Assembly: GCF_900156575.1 (NCBI RefSeq)
Contig: NZ_FTNY01000002.1
Location: 124,001-188,000, forward strand
Direction of reading: 5' to 3'
From: Chryseobacterium shigense
GTDB lineage: Bacteria > Bacteroidota > Bacteroidia > Flavobacteriales > Weeksellaceae
Length of the DNA: 64,000 bases
In this document: positions 8,399 through 18,287 of the stretch, in pieces
Position numbering within the stretch: the first letter of the stretch is position 1
Layout: every line of letters begins with the position of its first letter
Notes under the pieces: model-generated
The model's database searches: none
What the model saw: only the letters and a program-made list of their open reading frames with translations
Told to the model about the DNA's origin: nothing
Program-made: the position numbers and the translations under genes

Positions 8399-9097
8399 CT
8401 ATTTTCCAAGTACAAATACAGCAGGAATTTTATGAAGTTCCGGTTTTGCTTTTTTCCAGTCATTGATGGTTTTTGTCTGGATCAATTCATGTTCAGGGTC
8501 GTTGATGTTGGCTGCAATGCAAAGCTTTGTATTTGGAGATAAAAACTTCGTCAGGTCTTCAAAAAGAGGATTATTTCTGTACGGGGTTTCCATAAAGATC
8601 TGAGAATACCCGGTTTGCTGTACCATACTTTCCAGACGCTGAATCTGTTTTTTCCGCTCTCCTTTATCTATTGGAAGGTACCCATGGAATGTAAATTCCT
8701 GTCCATTGAATCCACTGGAGATGAGAGCCAGAATAATAGACGAAGGACCTGAAACAGGAATTACCCTGATGTTTTTTTCGTGACACCATTTCACGATCAG
8801 GTTTCCGGGATCTGCAATGCATGGAAGACCGGCTTCAGAAAGCAATCCGAAATCCTGTCCTTTTAACATCAGACTCTGAGCTTCTTTGATGTCCGCATTT
8901 TCCGTGTATTTGTCCAGTAAAAACAGTTTCAGATCAGATTGTTTCTTTTCGGGAGCAAAGAATTTAACGACCTTTCTGGCCGTCTTTTCATTTTCTACAA
9001 AGAAGTAATCCGTCTGCATAATGTACTCTTTCAAAACAGGTGAAAAATGAGTGATAGACGTATTTTCGGATAAATAAGCTGGGAGTAAAAAAAGCAT
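8399..9097 (-). CDS. RsmI-like SAM-dependent methyltransferase
   Basis: Tetrapyrrole-methylase-fold protein of 232 aa. Key segments are SEAGLPCIADPG near residue 85 (RsmI has SDAGTPGISDPG), the SAM-binding SGPSSIILAL, and FTFHGYLP, all diagnostic of the RsmI (16S rRNA C1402 2'-O-methyltransferase) superfamily. The N-terminus is MLFLLPAYLSENT rather than the usual ATPIGNL, and the protein is shorter than RsmI (about 285 aa), so it is probably the second, less characterised paralog seen in Bacteroidota. The ATG at 9097 was chosen; the upstream in-frame ATG at 9157 adds a polar, unconserved 20-residue leader. Confidence 0.75.
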   Translation of the reverse strand: MLFLLPAYLSENTSITHFSPVLKEYIMQTDYFFVENEKTARKVVKFFAPEKKQSDLKLFLLDKYTENADIKEAQSLMLKGQDFGLLSEAGLPCIADPGNLIVKWCHEKNIRVIPVSGPSSIILALISSGFNGQEFTFHGYLPIDKGERKKQIQRLESMVQQTGYSQIFMETPYRNNPLFEDLTKFLSPNTKLCIAANINDPEHELIQTKTINDWKKAKPELHKIPAVFVLGK

Positions 9098-9254
9098 TTT
9101 ATTGTTTTTTAGTTCTTTCTTGTAAAGAGGGTTGTTTGAAATGATGGGTGAATTCAATGGAAAATGTGATGGCTGAAATTTTCCATTCGTGGTTTATTTT
9201 GACAAAGGTAAGAATTTCTTTTTCCGTGTAAAAATACCGCTTACCTGAGCCTAT

Positions 9255-9707
9255 TTATTTAATCAAGATTTGTTTCTTAATAGCTTCACAACCTCTGTCT
9301 AACAGCTGAAAAACCTCTTCAAAATCTTTCATCTCTCCCCAATAGGGATCCGGAACTTCTGTATTTTCAACATCCCCGGCAGCCTCCATAAACAAAGATA
9401 CTTTACGCCGCTGTTCTTCATTTCCGGCTTTAGAAATCACATCTTTGTACACACTAAGATCCATACAATAGATTTTATCAAAGGTTTCAAAATCAGCTTT
9501 GGTAATCTGCCTTGATGTCTGATCAGAAATATCAATATGATGATGGGCCGCTGTTTTTATGGATCTTTTGTCCGGATGTTTACCTTCATGCATGGAAATA
9601 GTTCCTGCTGAGTCTACCAAAAAAAATTCGGGGAGTTTTGTCTTCATAATTCCTTCTGCTAAAGGACTTCTGCAAATATTCCCGAGACAGACCATCAATA
9701 TTTTCAT
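9255..9707 (-). CDS. Low-molecular-weight protein-tyrosine phosphatase
   Basis: Protein of 150 aa, the usual length. The P-loop CLGNICRSP at residues 7-15 has the catalytic Cys and Arg of the C-x5-R-S signature, and the general-acid loop reads PDPYWG near residue 117. It should dephosphorylate tyrosine in the cytoplasm; in many bacteria such enzymes act on BY-kinases or capsule systems, but no kinase is nearby. It lies between the RsmI-like gene and dnaA, all on the - strand, but a terminator separates it from dnaA. Confidence 0.9.
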   Translation of the reverse strand: MKILMVCLGNICRSPLAEGIMKTKLPEFFLVDSAGTISMHEGKHPDKRSIKTAAHHHIDISDQTSRQITKADFETFDKIYCMDLSVYKDVISKAGNEEQRRKVSLFMEAAGDVENTEVPDPYWGEMKDFEEVFQLLDRGCEAIKKQILIK

Positions 9708-9789
9708 TGTATTTTTTAATTGAAAGGTTAAATGACTTAATTAGTAAAAGATTTTGGCAACTTTCATGAGTAACAAAACTAAATAAAAA

Positions 9790-9813
9790 ATGAAGAATAA
9801 AACTATTCTTCAT
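9790..9813 (-). terminator. Terminator of dnaA
   Basis: ATGAAGAATA and TATTCTTCAT form a 10-bp stem with a 4-nt loop, followed on the - strand by TTTTTTATTT, 28 nt past the dnaA stop. Confidence 0.7.
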
Positions 9814-9840
9814 TTCAAATCTGTTCAGATTAATTATTTT

Positions 9841-11295
9841 CTATTTTTTGATTCTTTCCGCAAGATCTTTAACGTACTTCTTGACTTCTTTATCAATTTT
9901 CGAGACATCCTTAATGGTGTCACAAGCGTACATTACCGTTGAGTGGTCTTTTCCGCCCATTTCCTCGCCGATCTTGGTGAAGGTGGCATTCGTTAGCTCT
10001 TTTGAAAAATACATCGCCAATTGTCTTGGGAGAGCAATTTCTCTTTTTCTTGTTTTAGAAAGAAGCTGTTCTTTTTTGATTCCGAAATAATCGCACACCA
10101 CTTCCTGAATGTAAGGAATATTGATGACTTTCTTCTGGTTGGCTGCAATCTTATTGATGGTATCTTTCAGTAGCTCAAGGCTTAAGTCTGTTTTATAAAC
10201 GGTAGAATAAGCAATTACAGAGTTGATCACTCCAATAAGCTCTCTTACGTTGGTTTTAGCTTCAGCAGCCAGGAAATCCAGCATATCGCCAGGAAGAACG
10301 ATTCCGTCTCTGCTAAGTTTATCTACGATGATCTGTCTTCTTGTAGAAAGATCCGGAGATTTGATCTCAGCAGAAAGCCCCCATTTGAAACGGGAAACAA
10401 TCCTTTCCTGAATATCCATGATATCTGCAGGCGCCTTATCTGATGTCAGGATGATCTGTTTTCCATTCTGGTGAAGATGATCAAAGATATGGAAGAAACT
10501 ATCCTGTGTAGCCGATTTACCTGATAAGAACTGAATATCATCGATAATCAGAACATCTACCATTTGGTAAAAGTTGGCAAACTCTGTTTGTTTGTGTGCT
10601 TTCGCAGCAGAAATAAACTGCTGGATAAATTTTTCAGAAGACAGATAAAGAACAACTTTATCCGGAAACTGACTTTTCACTTCAAGCCCTACCGCCTGTC
10701 CCAGGTGAGTCTTTCCAACGCCGTATCCTCCGTGAAGGAATAATGGATTGAAAGCCGTTGCTCCTGGTCTTTTAGCTATGGATCTCGCTACAGTAGCCGC
10801 GAATTTATTGCTTTCGCCCTCGATATAATTATCAAAAGAATAATCAGACTTCAGGTTGGAATCTATATTTACTTTTCTTATTCCCGGAACTACAAAAGGG
10901 TTGACGATATTGGCAGAGAATCCCTGCGGCATTGTTTCCTGCATTTTTGGTGTAGGAACGCTCTTCCCCTTCATATTCATTGTCACTGGCTTTTCCTCTC
11001 CGGTAGGCCTGTTTTCCATTACTGAGTACCATAATTTCACTCCTTTTCCAAGATTTTTCTTCAGGGCAGCAGAAAGCAGGGACAGGTAATTATCCTCAAT
11101 ATATTCCTTGTAAAAATCGCTCGGCACTATAAGCGTAAGGTTATTGGCAACCAATGAAAGCGGCTGCACCTTATCGAATAGCATGTCGAAGGATTTTTCA
11201 AGCTTCTTAAGATCAGAATTGTCCTCAGCTGCGTTCAAATTATCCCGCATGAACTGAAGGCACTTCTGCCATATCATCATTAAATTTTCATCCAT
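9841..11295 (-). CDS. dnaA: Chromosomal replication initiator DnaA
   Basis: Replication initiator of 484 aa that binds DnaA boxes and melts the origin. Domain I (about 1-85) mediates helicase and self interaction; a variable linker follows. The AAA+ domain has Walker A GGYGVGKTH, Walker B LIIDDIQFL and a sensor region ILTSDKAP. The C-terminal DNA-binding domain carries the signature GGKDHSTVMYA. It is a single gene with its own terminator, divergent from the thioesterase. I saw no cluster of TTATCCACA-type boxes in the 115-nt upstream gap, so the origin is not evidently here. Confidence 0.97.
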   Translation of the reverse strand: MDENLMMIWQKCLQFMRDNLNAAEDNSDLKKLEKSFDMLFDKVQPLSLVANNLTLIVPSDFYKEYIEDNYLSLLSAALKKNLGKGVKLWYSVMENRPTGEEKPVTMNMKGKSVPTPKMQETMPQGFSANIVNPFVVPGIRKVNIDSNLKSDYSFDNYIEGESNKFAATVARSIAKRPGATAFNPLFLHGGYGVGKTHLGQAVGLEVKSQFPDKVVLYLSSEKFIQQFISAAKAHKQTEFANFYQMVDVLIIDDIQFLSGKSATQDSFFHIFDHLHQNGKQIILTSDKAPADIMDIQERIVSRFKWGLSAEIKSPDLSTRRQIIVDKLSRDGIVLPGDMLDFLAAEAKTNVRELIGVINSVIAYSTVYKTDLSLELLKDTINKIAANQKKVINIPYIQEVVCDYFGIKKEQLLSKTRKREIALPRQLAMYFSKELTNATFTKIGEEMGGKDHSTVMYACDTIKDVSKIDKEVKKYVKDLAERIKK

Positions 11296-11377
11296 ATTTA
11301 TGCCCCGATTAAATCTTTGTTAGTACTTTTTGTAGAAGGAATACAAAGGTCCAATTTTTTCTTTTCAAAAAAAAATA

Positions 11378-11409
11378 TTGCAGGTATTGATTATTTAAAA
11401 ATATATTTG
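11378..11409 (+). promoter_or_regulatory. Promoter of the YbgC-like thioesterase gene
   Basis: TTG (11378-11380), 21-nt spacer, TATATTTG (11402-11409). Transcription would start near 11413-11416, after the ATG at 11411, so translation must begin at the next ATG, 11432. Confidence 0.7.
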
Positions 11410-11431
11410 TATGCATAAATACAGACTAAAA

Positions 11432-11866
11432 ATGATACACACAACTCACTCATTAAGAGTACGTTACGGCGAAACAGACCCCATGAAATATGTGTACTAT
11501 GGGAACTATGCAGAGTACTTGGAAATTGGCAGAGTAGAACTCTTCAGAAACATAGGAATGTCATACGATGAAATTGAAAACCAAGGAATTTGGCTTCCGG
11601 TTTCGGAATATAAAATTAAGTACATCCGCCCGGCCTTATATGACCAAAAATTAGAAATTCACACCTATGTAAAAAAAATTCCCGGGGTAAGAATTGAATT
11701 TGAATATGAAATTTTCAATGAAGAAGGAGTCAAGATTACAGAAGCGGCTACTACCCTATTCTTTCTGGATGCAAAAACCAATAAAATCATCAAATGTCCT
11801 GACTTCCTGATGAAACTGATTGAAGACCACTGGAACAATGAAGGGGTTTTAAAGAACAAACTCTAA
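11432..11866 (+). CDS. Acyl-CoA thioesterase, 4HBT/YbgC family
   Basis: Hotdog-fold thioesterase of 144 aa. The YbgC/FadM-type active-site region reads RYGETDPMKYVYYGNYAEYL, with the catalytic Asp in GETD near residue 18 and the helix VELFRNIGMSY after it. The family hydrolyses short- or medium-chain acyl-CoAs, or acyl-ACPs. The start was moved from the ATG at 11411, which lies at or before the predicted transcription start, to 11432 (MIHTTHSLRVRYGETD). It is followed by pheA, which seems to have its own promoter. Confidence 0.85.
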   Translation: MIHTTHSLRVRYGETDPMKYVYYGNYAEYLEIGRVELFRNIGMSYDEIENQGIWLPVSEYKIKYIRPALYDQKLEIHTYVKKIPGVRIEFEYEIFNEEGVKITEAATTLFFLDAKTNKIIKCPDFLMKLIEDHWNNEGVLKNKL

Positions 11867-11993
11867 ATAATAAGGCGAAAGACAATCTGTAAAAGGCAGG
11901 AATTAAATAATTAAACATGTTGGTTTTTAAACTAATTTGCATCTTTGCACTTCAAATAATTCCAAACATTATCTACACTTATATATAAAACCT

Positions 11994-12842
11994 ATGAAGA
12001 TCGCATTTTTAGGGCCCCATGCAAGCTTCACCCAGCTGGCAGCCACGCAACTTTTCCCCGGGGAGGAACTTGTACCGCAGGCTAATATTTTAGACTGCTT
12101 CAATGCTGTTGATACCGGAGAAGCTGAAAAAGCAGTCGTTCCTTTAGAAAACTCTATCGAAGGAACAGTTTCTATGACCTTAGATTATTTATACAAAACA
12201 CCTTCCATCAAAATAGAAGCAGAGGGAGTAATGCCTATTGCCCACCACCTGATGATTCACCCGGAGAATGACATTAAGGACATAGAAAAAATATATTCGC
12301 ATCCACAGGCTTTAGCACAAAGCTTCCATTTTCTGGATACAACGTATAAAGAAGTGGGGAGACAGGATTTCTCATCTACGGCGGCAGCGGCAAAATATGT
12401 TTCTGAAAATAAGGATCTGAAAATTGCAGCGGTTGCCAATCAGTTTGCGGCCAATTTATACGGACTCAAGATCGTCAACAGAAATATCCAGGATTTTGAA
12501 CAAAACCACACCCGCTTTATAGTCATCTCTAAAAATCAAACCCCTTTCCATCATGACCACCTTAAAATTTTAGGAGAGAAGTCCGGTATTATCATTAATC
12601 TTCCGGAAGATCATGCCGGAGGCCTTCATCAGGTTCTTTCTGTTTTTGCATGGCGAAAAATGAACCTCAGCAAAATTGAATCCAGAACACTGAAAACAGG
12701 CCTTGGAAATTATTTCTTTTTTATCAATGTCGTAGGAAAATGGGAAGAAATCCTTCACGGCAATGCCATTTTGGAACTTCAATCGATGAATGCGGAAGTA
12801 GATTTCCTTGGAAACTATAAAGAATTCCTTCTTGAAAGTTAA
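11994..12842 (+). CDS. pheA: Prephenate dehydratase
   Basis: Phenylalanine biosynthesis enzyme of 282 aa converting prephenate to phenylpyruvate. It is the monofunctional form without chorismate mutase. The N-terminus MKIAFLGPHASFT is typical, and FSSTAAAAKYV and NHTRF (the catalytic TRF motif near residue 174) are conserved. The C-terminal ACT domain (from about residue 195) contains the phenylalanine-sensing motif KIESRTLK, so feedback inhibition by Phe is expected. The start at 11994 matches the family; upstream in-frame codons from 11937 read as unconserved leader. A near-consensus -7 box (CATCTTTG, 11940-11947) lies upstream. Confidence 0.93.
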   Translation: MKIAFLGPHASFTQLAATQLFPGEELVPQANILDCFNAVDTGEAEKAVVPLENSIEGTVSMTLDYLYKTPSIKIEAEGVMPIAHHLMIHPENDIKDIEKIYSHPQALAQSFHFLDTTYKEVGRQDFSSTAAAAKYVSENKDLKIAAVANQFAANLYGLKIVNRNIQDFEQNHTRFIVISKNQTPFHHDHLKILGEKSGIIINLPEDHAGGLHQVLSVFAWRKMNLSKIESRTLKTGLGNYFFFINVVGKWEEILHGNAILELQSMNAEVDFLGNYKEFLLES

Positions 12843-13222
12843 AAAAACACCCATCTCAATACCATGACACTGCCCTGAAAAGGCAGTGTTTTTTTTTGAA
12901 GGAACCCTCATAAAACATTCCTTTTTATAGGATATCAGAGCATAATCATCTCATAATATGTCACCTTTATGATAGTTCATAGGGTAATTTTTGCATATTA
13001 ATTATTCATAAAATTGGGAGATATTAAAATAAATTAATTACTTTTACTTGTACTATTAAATTACATAATAGAAAGACATAACCGTATTACGAAATAATAT
13101 ATAATAAAAAATAAACATACGTTTAAATTATTCACAACATTAACAGTAAATGATTAAAAGAACCATAAAGCAGGCATGATTTTTGCATTATAAATCCCGA
13201 AAACTAATTAAAAAACTTACCC
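12843..13222. other. AT-rich intergenic region
   Basis: After the pheA terminator this stretch is very AT-rich with no gene. Two similar TTTTTGCAT-containing sites (about 12989-12998 and 13178-13187) could be promoter elements of the downstream secreted-protein gene; the second lies about 40 nt before its ATG. Neither is a full TAnnTTTG match. Confidence 0.4.
12867..12898 (+). terminator. Terminator of pheA
   Basis: ACACTGCC (12867-12874) pairs with GGCAGTGT (12882-12889) and is followed by a run of nine or ten Ts. A classic intrinsic terminator. Confidence 0.9.
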
Positions 13223-13945
13223 ATGAAAACTAAAATCTACAGCTTAATTCTAGCTTTATCAGCAGTTAGCGCATTTTCACAAGTTGGGATCAACACCTCA
13301 ACACCATCTGCTACATTAGATGTGAATGGAACTTTAAAGATCCGTGATACTCCGATGACCACCGCCTTACCAGGATATACAATCATGGCAGTAAATGACG
13401 GCACATTTCAAGTTGCCAAAGTAGACCCACAGGTAATTATTGATGCTGCTACCGCTGCATCAGGCACCAATACTTCGGTTTATGCTGCCAAGAAAACAAC
13501 AGGAATCAGTCTTTTGAGTTTAGGCCTTTTCCCTACAGGCTTCAGAGCGGTCAACTTTTTAGCTGCCGAGAGATCAGTGGGATCTGCTGCATTATTTTCC
13601 GATACCGACAATACATTTACGATACCTTCCAACGGAGTTTACCAGGTAGGGTTTTCTTTCCGTTACGGATCAGGTCTTCAGGCTGCCATCCTGACCAATA
13701 CACCGGGAATCGGAATTCTGAGAACCAGAGCGGGGGTGGCAACTCTTATTGACAACCGCGTATTCAGTGGTCTGACTGTTCCGCTTGTATTAAGTTTAAC
13801 GATTTCAGAAAGCACCCTTGCTTCTTTGTACACATTCCAGGCTGGAGACAAAATCTCGTTTGGACTTACAGGATCTTCAGCTCTTGACGTAGGATTATTA
13901 GGAGCCAGTATCGGGTCTTTCTATATTTACAAAGTATCCAACTAA
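13223..13945 (+). CDS. Secreted adhesin-like protein with C1q/TNF-like C-terminus
   Basis: Protein of 240 aa with a signal peptide (MKTKIYSLILALSAVSAFSQ). The mature N-terminus is VGINTSTPSATLDVNGTLKI, a motif common at the start of many flavobacterial secreted or tail-fibre-like proteins. The C-terminal half is predicted all-beta, with FTIPSNGVYQVGFSFRYG and FQAGDKISFGL ending in GSFYIYKV, a pattern resembling C1q/TNF-type jelly rolls (strand, G-x-Y, final S-F-x-I-Y-K). Function is unknown; surface or extracellular binding is plausible. It is a single gene with a strong terminator. Confidence 0.65.
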   Translation: MKTKIYSLILALSAVSAFSQVGINTSTPSATLDVNGTLKIRDTPMTTALPGYTIMAVNDGTFQVAKVDPQVIIDAATAASGTNTSVYAAKKTTGISLLSLGLFPTGFRAVNFLAAERSVGSAALFSDTDNTFTIPSNGVYQVGFSFRYGSGLQAAILTNTPGIGILRTRAGVATLIDNRVFSGLTVPLVLSLTISESTLASLYTFQAGDKISFGLTGSSALDVGLLGASIGSFYIYKVSN

Positions 13946-13970
13946 CACATACAATTAATCACTCTACACG

Positions 13971-14008
13971 ATTAATCCATCACAGAATATGTGGTGGATT
14001 AATTTTTT
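13971..14008 (+). terminator. Terminator of the secreted-protein gene
   Basis: ATTAATCCATCAC (13971-13983) pairs with GTGGTGGATTAAT (13991-14003, one T-G pair), followed by six Ts. Confidence 0.85.
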
Positions 14009-14058
14009 GTAGTACGGGTGTTACAAACATTTATTTTATATTTGATGAAAACTAGAGA

Positions 14059-16266
14059 ATGAGTGAAATTCTATTGGTCATATTTATCATAGCGATCATC
14101 TTTTTTATCTTCAATAATCTCAATAGCAAGATCAAAAGACTGGAGAAGGAAGTGTCTGATCTTACGTTCAAAATAAATCAGCCCCAGCAAGACAGAGAAA
14201 TCCAAGTTCCGCAGCATAGTCAGGAACAGGCTGAGGAAATCCAAACGGGTCAAGAAATACAACATCAAGAAGTTCATGAGGAAATCAAGCCTTCATCTCC
14301 TCAAAAAGATCGGCTTGAACCTGTATTTGAGTTTTTGAAGCAAAATATTCTTACGATCATTGGTATTTTTACGCTTGTTCTCGGAATAGGCTATTTTGTC
14401 AAGTACGCTATCGATAAAAACTGGATAGGAGAAACCTCCAGAGCCGGCATTGGTTTTGTTGCCGGAGCGGGAATTATGATGCTGGGACATTTTCTACGGA
14501 AAAACTATGCGGTTTTTGCGTCTATCATTACGGGGGGCGGAATTTCAGTTTTATATTTCACTACTACAATCGGATTTCAGGAATACCATTTATTTACCCA
14601 GAATACAGCTTTTGTCATTACGACTTTGATCACTATTGTTTCTATCGCGCTTGCGCATTACTACAAAAGTGAGATTCTAATTATTTTTGCCATGATTGGA
14701 GGGTTCCTTGCTCCCTTGATGATCAGTACGGGACAAAGTAACTTTCTTTTCCTGTTCACTTACCTGACGCTGTTAAATATGGGTATGCTTGCCACTTCCT
14801 TCCTGAAGCACTGGAAAAGTGTGGGATGGACCGCTTATCTTTTCACAAGTATTTATCTTTTCTACTGGACTTCTGAAAAGCCGGAATTGCTGAGCATCAT
14901 CTTTTATATCATCAGTTATGTGATTTTTTACATTTTCGCGCTTCAGGATTATATCAAAAGGAACACTCTTTCAACTTCGGATACTTTAATGCTTGTTTTA
15001 ATTAATTTTTCAAGTATTATCGGGCTCATTTATACTTTTAAGACCTTAAGTTACGAACCAGTTATTGTCTTCCCGCTTGTTTTTGCAGCAGGTAACGGTT
15101 TACTTTTGTTAAGGGAATATGGGAAGAAAAGTTTTGGTTTCAGTTATTCTATTTTTGCAGCATTGACCATCAGCCTCGTGACTATTGCGGTAGCGCTTCA
15201 ATTCAAAACCCATCTCATCACGAGCGTTTGGGCTGTGGAAGCATCACTTCTTCTTTATCTATGGAAAAAAAGCGGTCACACCATTTTCAAAACCTGTTTT
15301 TACGTTTTGTTTCCGCTGGTTATTATGGCACAAATGATGACCTGGACAGAATACTTTAATAAAGAGAATATGGGTATTATTTTTAATCCTGTCTTTTTAA
15401 CAAGCCTTGTGACTGTTTCTACTACTATTTTTAATCTTTTTTCATTAAAAAAAATCAATGAAACTGATAATAAGCAGGATCGTTTCTTCGAAAACGTTTT
15501 TGCTATCGTGAGTTACAGTGTTATATATATTGCGCTACTGCTGGAAATCACCTATCATATGTCGGATATGCCTTGGTCAGCCATCATGAGCATTGGCCTT
15601 CTGTTTAGCATCTGTTATACATTTACATTAATCTTGCTGAGGAAAAAACTGGCTATCGATAGAACGATCCAAACCGGTCTTATTTATCTGTTTCTTATCC
15701 TGATTGCTTGCAATGCTTCATTTGCTGCATCAGAGGTTGTAACAGCGGTTTTACAGAAACAACTCACTTCCGGTTTTTACATGATCCACCTGCTGCAGTG
15801 GATTCCTTTTGCCTATATTTTATGGAACACGGGTGCTATCAGGGATTTTTACAAAACAAATACCTCTTACTGGGTGATTTCTCTGGCACTCATTATCGGA
15901 GTAAGCTGCGGATTCTATAACACCTACATCGTAAGTTCAGTACAAGATATTTCCCATCTATATAAAATAAAAGAACACTTTACCATTCTTTATCTTCCTA
16001 TTATATGGACTGTTTTGGCAAGCCTTTTTATTTATGTAAGTTTAAAAAGGAACATTCCAGAGTACAGCAGAATAGGTTTTGCCCTGATCGGGCTGATGGT
16101 GCTTAAACTTTACAGCTATGATGTGTGGCAGATGGATAACATTTCAAGAATCACTGCATTTATTATTCTTGGGGTGATTTTATTACTCAGCTCATTCACA
16201 TTCCAGAGGCTGAAGAATATTATTAAAAATATGGTTGACAAAAAGGAAGAAGAAAAGGAAAACTAA
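14059..16266 (+). CDS. DUF2339 polytopic membrane protein
   Basis: Large inner-membrane protein of 735 aa. One N-terminal transmembrane helix is followed by a short coiled coil (IKRLEKEVSDLTFKI) and a Q/E-rich linker (about 40-90). About twenty hydrophobic helices then run from residue 95 to the end, and the C-terminus is charged (DKKEEEKEN). It starts like DUF2339 proteins, with ENxLTIIGIFTLVLGIGYFVKYAID-like residues near 95-120. The family is widespread in Bacteroidota and Proteobacteria without a proven role. It is a single gene. Confidence 0.8.
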   Translation: MSEILLVIFIIAIIFFIFNNLNSKIKRLEKEVSDLTFKINQPQQDREIQVPQHSQEQAEEIQTGQEIQHQEVHEEIKPSSPQKDRLEPVFEFLKQNILTIIGIFTLVLGIGYFVKYAIDKNWIGETSRAGIGFVAGAGIMMLGHFLRKNYAVFASIITGGGISVLYFTTTIGFQEYHLFTQNTAFVITTLITIVSIALAHYYKSEILIIFAMIGGFLAPLMISTGQSNFLFLFTYLTLLNMGMLATSFLKHWKSVGWTAYLFTSIYLFYWTSEKPELLSIIFYIISYVIFYIFALQDYIKRNTLSTSDTLMLVLINFSSIIGLIYTFKTLSYEPVIVFPLVFAAGNGLLLLREYGKKSFGFSYSIFAALTISLVTIAVALQFKTHLITSVWAVEASLLLYLWKKSGHTIFKTCFYVLFPLVIMAQMMTWTEYFNKENMGIIFNPVFLTSLVTVSTTIFNLFSLKKINETDNKQDRFFENVFAIVSYSVIYIALLLEITYHMSDMPWSAIMSIGLLFSICYTFTLILLRKKLAIDRTIQTGLIYLFLILIACNASFAASEVVTAVLQKQLTSGFYMIHLLQWIPFAYILWNTGAIRDFYKTNTSYWVISLALIIGVSCGFYNTYIVSSVQDISHLYKIKEHFTILYLPIIWTVLASLFIYVSLKRNIPEYSRIGFALIGLMVLKLYSYDVWQMDNISRITAFIILGVILLLSSFTFQRLKNIIKNMVDKKEEEKEN

Positions 16267-16424
16267 GGAAGCATGATTCCGTAGAAAGCCCTCTTATTAT
16301 AAAATTAAAAAACTTCAACAAAACCTTTTATTTCTAAGCAATATTTAAAATATCATAAAAATTCATTCACATTTTATAAAAATTAATTATATTTATCCAG
16401 TTTTTAACAGTTACATATTCGGTT

Positions 16425-16865
16425 ATGAAAAAAATACTCTATTCTTTTTTAATATTATCCTCTGCAGTATTGTCTGCCCAGAAGAATCCTTCTGTAAAGT
16501 TTGCTGTGGCCAATGATATTGTCGGCACGGTAGGCATGTTCAATGCAAGAAAAGCTATTGTTCAAAGTTCAAACACTTATAAAAGTGCTGCAGGACTGCC
16601 TCAAGGTTTAAAAAAATATGGTTTTATTGCTGAAAAAGGCCTTACGGAATTTAAAATCAAAAGCGGTTACGAAGGTTTGGATAGAATATCTCTTGCCCAG
16701 CTGAACGCACAATATGGGCTTCCTGAAAACACTCCTGTAATTATTGAAGGCTACGAGTTTCCAGACACTGATATGAAAATCTACGGGGATATGATGGGTA
16801 ACGTTGAAGTGAAGGATTATAACGGAAAAAAAACCGTATTCCTGAGTTCAAGCAACCTAAAATAA
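16425..16865 (+). CDS. Small secreted protein of unknown function
   Basis: Protein of 146 aa with a clear signal peptide (MKKILYSFLILSSAVLSAQ). The mature part has no recognised domain; it contains GLKKYGFIAEKGLTEFKIKSG and VIIEGYEFPDTDMKIYGD, suggesting a small alpha/beta fold. No Cys. It is a single gene with a downstream bidirectional terminator shared with rarA. The function is not assigned. Confidence 0.75.
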   Translation: MKKILYSFLILSSAVLSAQKNPSVKFAVANDIVGTVGMFNARKAIVQSSNTYKSAAGLPQGLKKYGFIAEKGLTEFKIKSGYEGLDRISLAQLNAQYGLPENTPVIIEGYEFPDTDMKIYGDMMGNVEVKDYNGKKTVFLSSSNLK

Positions 16866-16890
16866 CTTGCATACATCATTACATTATAAT

Positions 16891-16918
16891 AAAAGGATAC
16901 TTTAAAAAGTATCCTTTT
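16891..16918. terminator. Bidirectional terminator
   Basis: AAAAGGATACTT (16891-16902) pairs with AAGTATCCTTTT (16907-16918) between the convergent secreted-protein and rarA genes. Confidence 0.8.
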
Positions 16919-16922
16919 CTAT

Positions 16923-18200
16923 TTAATATCTGTTATTCCATTTTTTCTTAAGCTCTTCGTAAATTTTTTTTTCCGTAGCATTATGGCCAGGTTGATAAAG
17001 TTTCGCATGCTTAATTTCTTCAGGAAGAAAATCCTGATCTACAAAGTTTCCTTCGTATGAATGCGCATATTTATACTCTTTACCATAATCAAGATCTTTC
17101 ATCAGTTTGGTAGGTGCATTTCTTAAATGCAATGGTACGGGAAGGTTTCCGGTCTGCTTTACAAGAGCCAGTGCGTCATTAATTGCCATATAGGTTGAAT
17201 TGCTCTTAGGCGAAACCGCCAGATAAACTGCAGTTTCACTTAAAATAATTCTTGATTCCGGATTACCAATCACATTGATGGCCTGAAAACAGTTATTGGC
17301 GATCACCAAAGCATTAGGATTGGCAAGGCCTATATCTTCTGCCGCCAAAATAAGCATTCTCCGGGCAATGAACTTGATGTCCTCCCCTCCTGCAATCATC
17401 CTTGCCAGCCAGTAAACCGCACCATTCGGATCGCCGCCCCGCATAGATTTGATGAAGGCAGAAATAATATCGTAATGCTGCTCACCATTCTTATCATAAA
17501 GCGCCATTGTTTCCTGCAAAATATCAAGAACGTCTGCGTTGCTGATCTCTTCCTTGTTCGAATTCATGTACTGGTTAAGCACCAATTCAACGGAATTGAT
17601 CAGCTTTCTTGCATCTCCTCCTGAATATTGGATCAACGCTTCCTTTTCTGCAATTTTAAAATGAGTTCCTTCGTCTTTATTGTATCGCTGGAAAGCAATA
17701 TCAATCAATTCTTCAAGCTTTTCATAGCTGAGTGCTTTCAAGATATACACCTGACTTCGGGATAAAAGAGCAGATACCACCTCAAAACTCGGGTTTTCTG
17801 TGGTAGCTCCTATTAAAACGATCCAGCCCTTCTCAACCGCATGAAGCAATGAATCTTGCTGGGATTTATTGAAGCGGTGAATTTCGTCAATAAATAAAAT
17901 GGGAGATTTGCCGGAAAATAAATTCTGTTTTTTAGCATCCTCGATGACATCACGCACATCTTTAACGCCTGACGAAACTGCTGAGAGCTTATAAAACTTC
18001 CGGCCGGATTTTTCAGAAATAATTTCTGCCAACGTTGTTTTTCCTGTCCCCGGAGGTCCCCAAAGGATCAGTGAGTTCAGTGCATTATTTTCGATCATCT
18101 TCCTGATCGTTCCTTTTTCGCCGGTAAGATGTTCCTGCCCAAGAACTTCATCCAGGGTTTTGGGTCTTAATTTTTCGGCTAACGGCGTATTTTGGCTCAA
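16923..18200 (-). CDS. rarA: Replication-associated recombination protein A (RarA/MgsA)
   Basis: AAA+ ATPase of 425 aa acting at stalled replication forks, related to clamp loaders and to WRNIP1. Visible are [20 protein letters not shown] entry residues ([15 protein letters not shown]), Walker [11 protein letters not shown], Walker [10 protein letters not shown], sensor 1 GATTENPS, an arginine-finger region (LLSRSQVY), and the C-terminal tetramerisation domain ([27 protein letters not shown]). The length matches the family (about 430 aa). It is divergent from yidD. Confidence 0.95.
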   Translation of the reverse strand: MSQNTPLAEKLRPKTLDEVLGQEHLTGEKGTIRKMIENNALNSLILWGPPGTGKTTLAEIISEKSGRKFYKLSAVSSGVKDVRDVIEDAKKQNLFSGKSPILFIDEIHRFNKSQQDSLLHAVEKGWIVLIGATTENPSFEVVSALLSRSQVYILKALSYEKLEELIDIAFQRYNKDEGTHFKIAEKEALIQYSGGDARKLINSVELVLNQYMNSNKEEISNADVLDILQETMALYDKNGEQHYDIISAFIKSMRGGDPNGAVYWLARMIAGGEDIKFIARRMLILAAEDIGLANPNALVIANNCFQAINVIGNPESRIILSETAVYLAVSPKSNSTYMAINDALALVKQTGNLPVPLHLRNAPTKLMKDLDYGKEYKYAHSYEGNFVDQDFLPEEIKHAKLYQPGHNATEKKIYEELKKKWNNRY

Positions 18201-18287
18201 GATAATTTATTTTTTTTTGATAAACGGATTCAGGTTTTGGCTCCTGAAACTTCTAACAAAATTAAACTAATTTTAATTTTTTTACCC

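Noticed and set aside
10856..11089. Frame on the + strand inside dnaA
   Set aside because: Shadow of the dnaA coding sequence; no independent signal.
11296..11410. Possible oriC next to dnaA
   Set aside because: The gap is short and I see no cluster of TTATCCACA-like DnaA boxes or an AT-rich unwinding element with repeats. The origin may be elsewhere.
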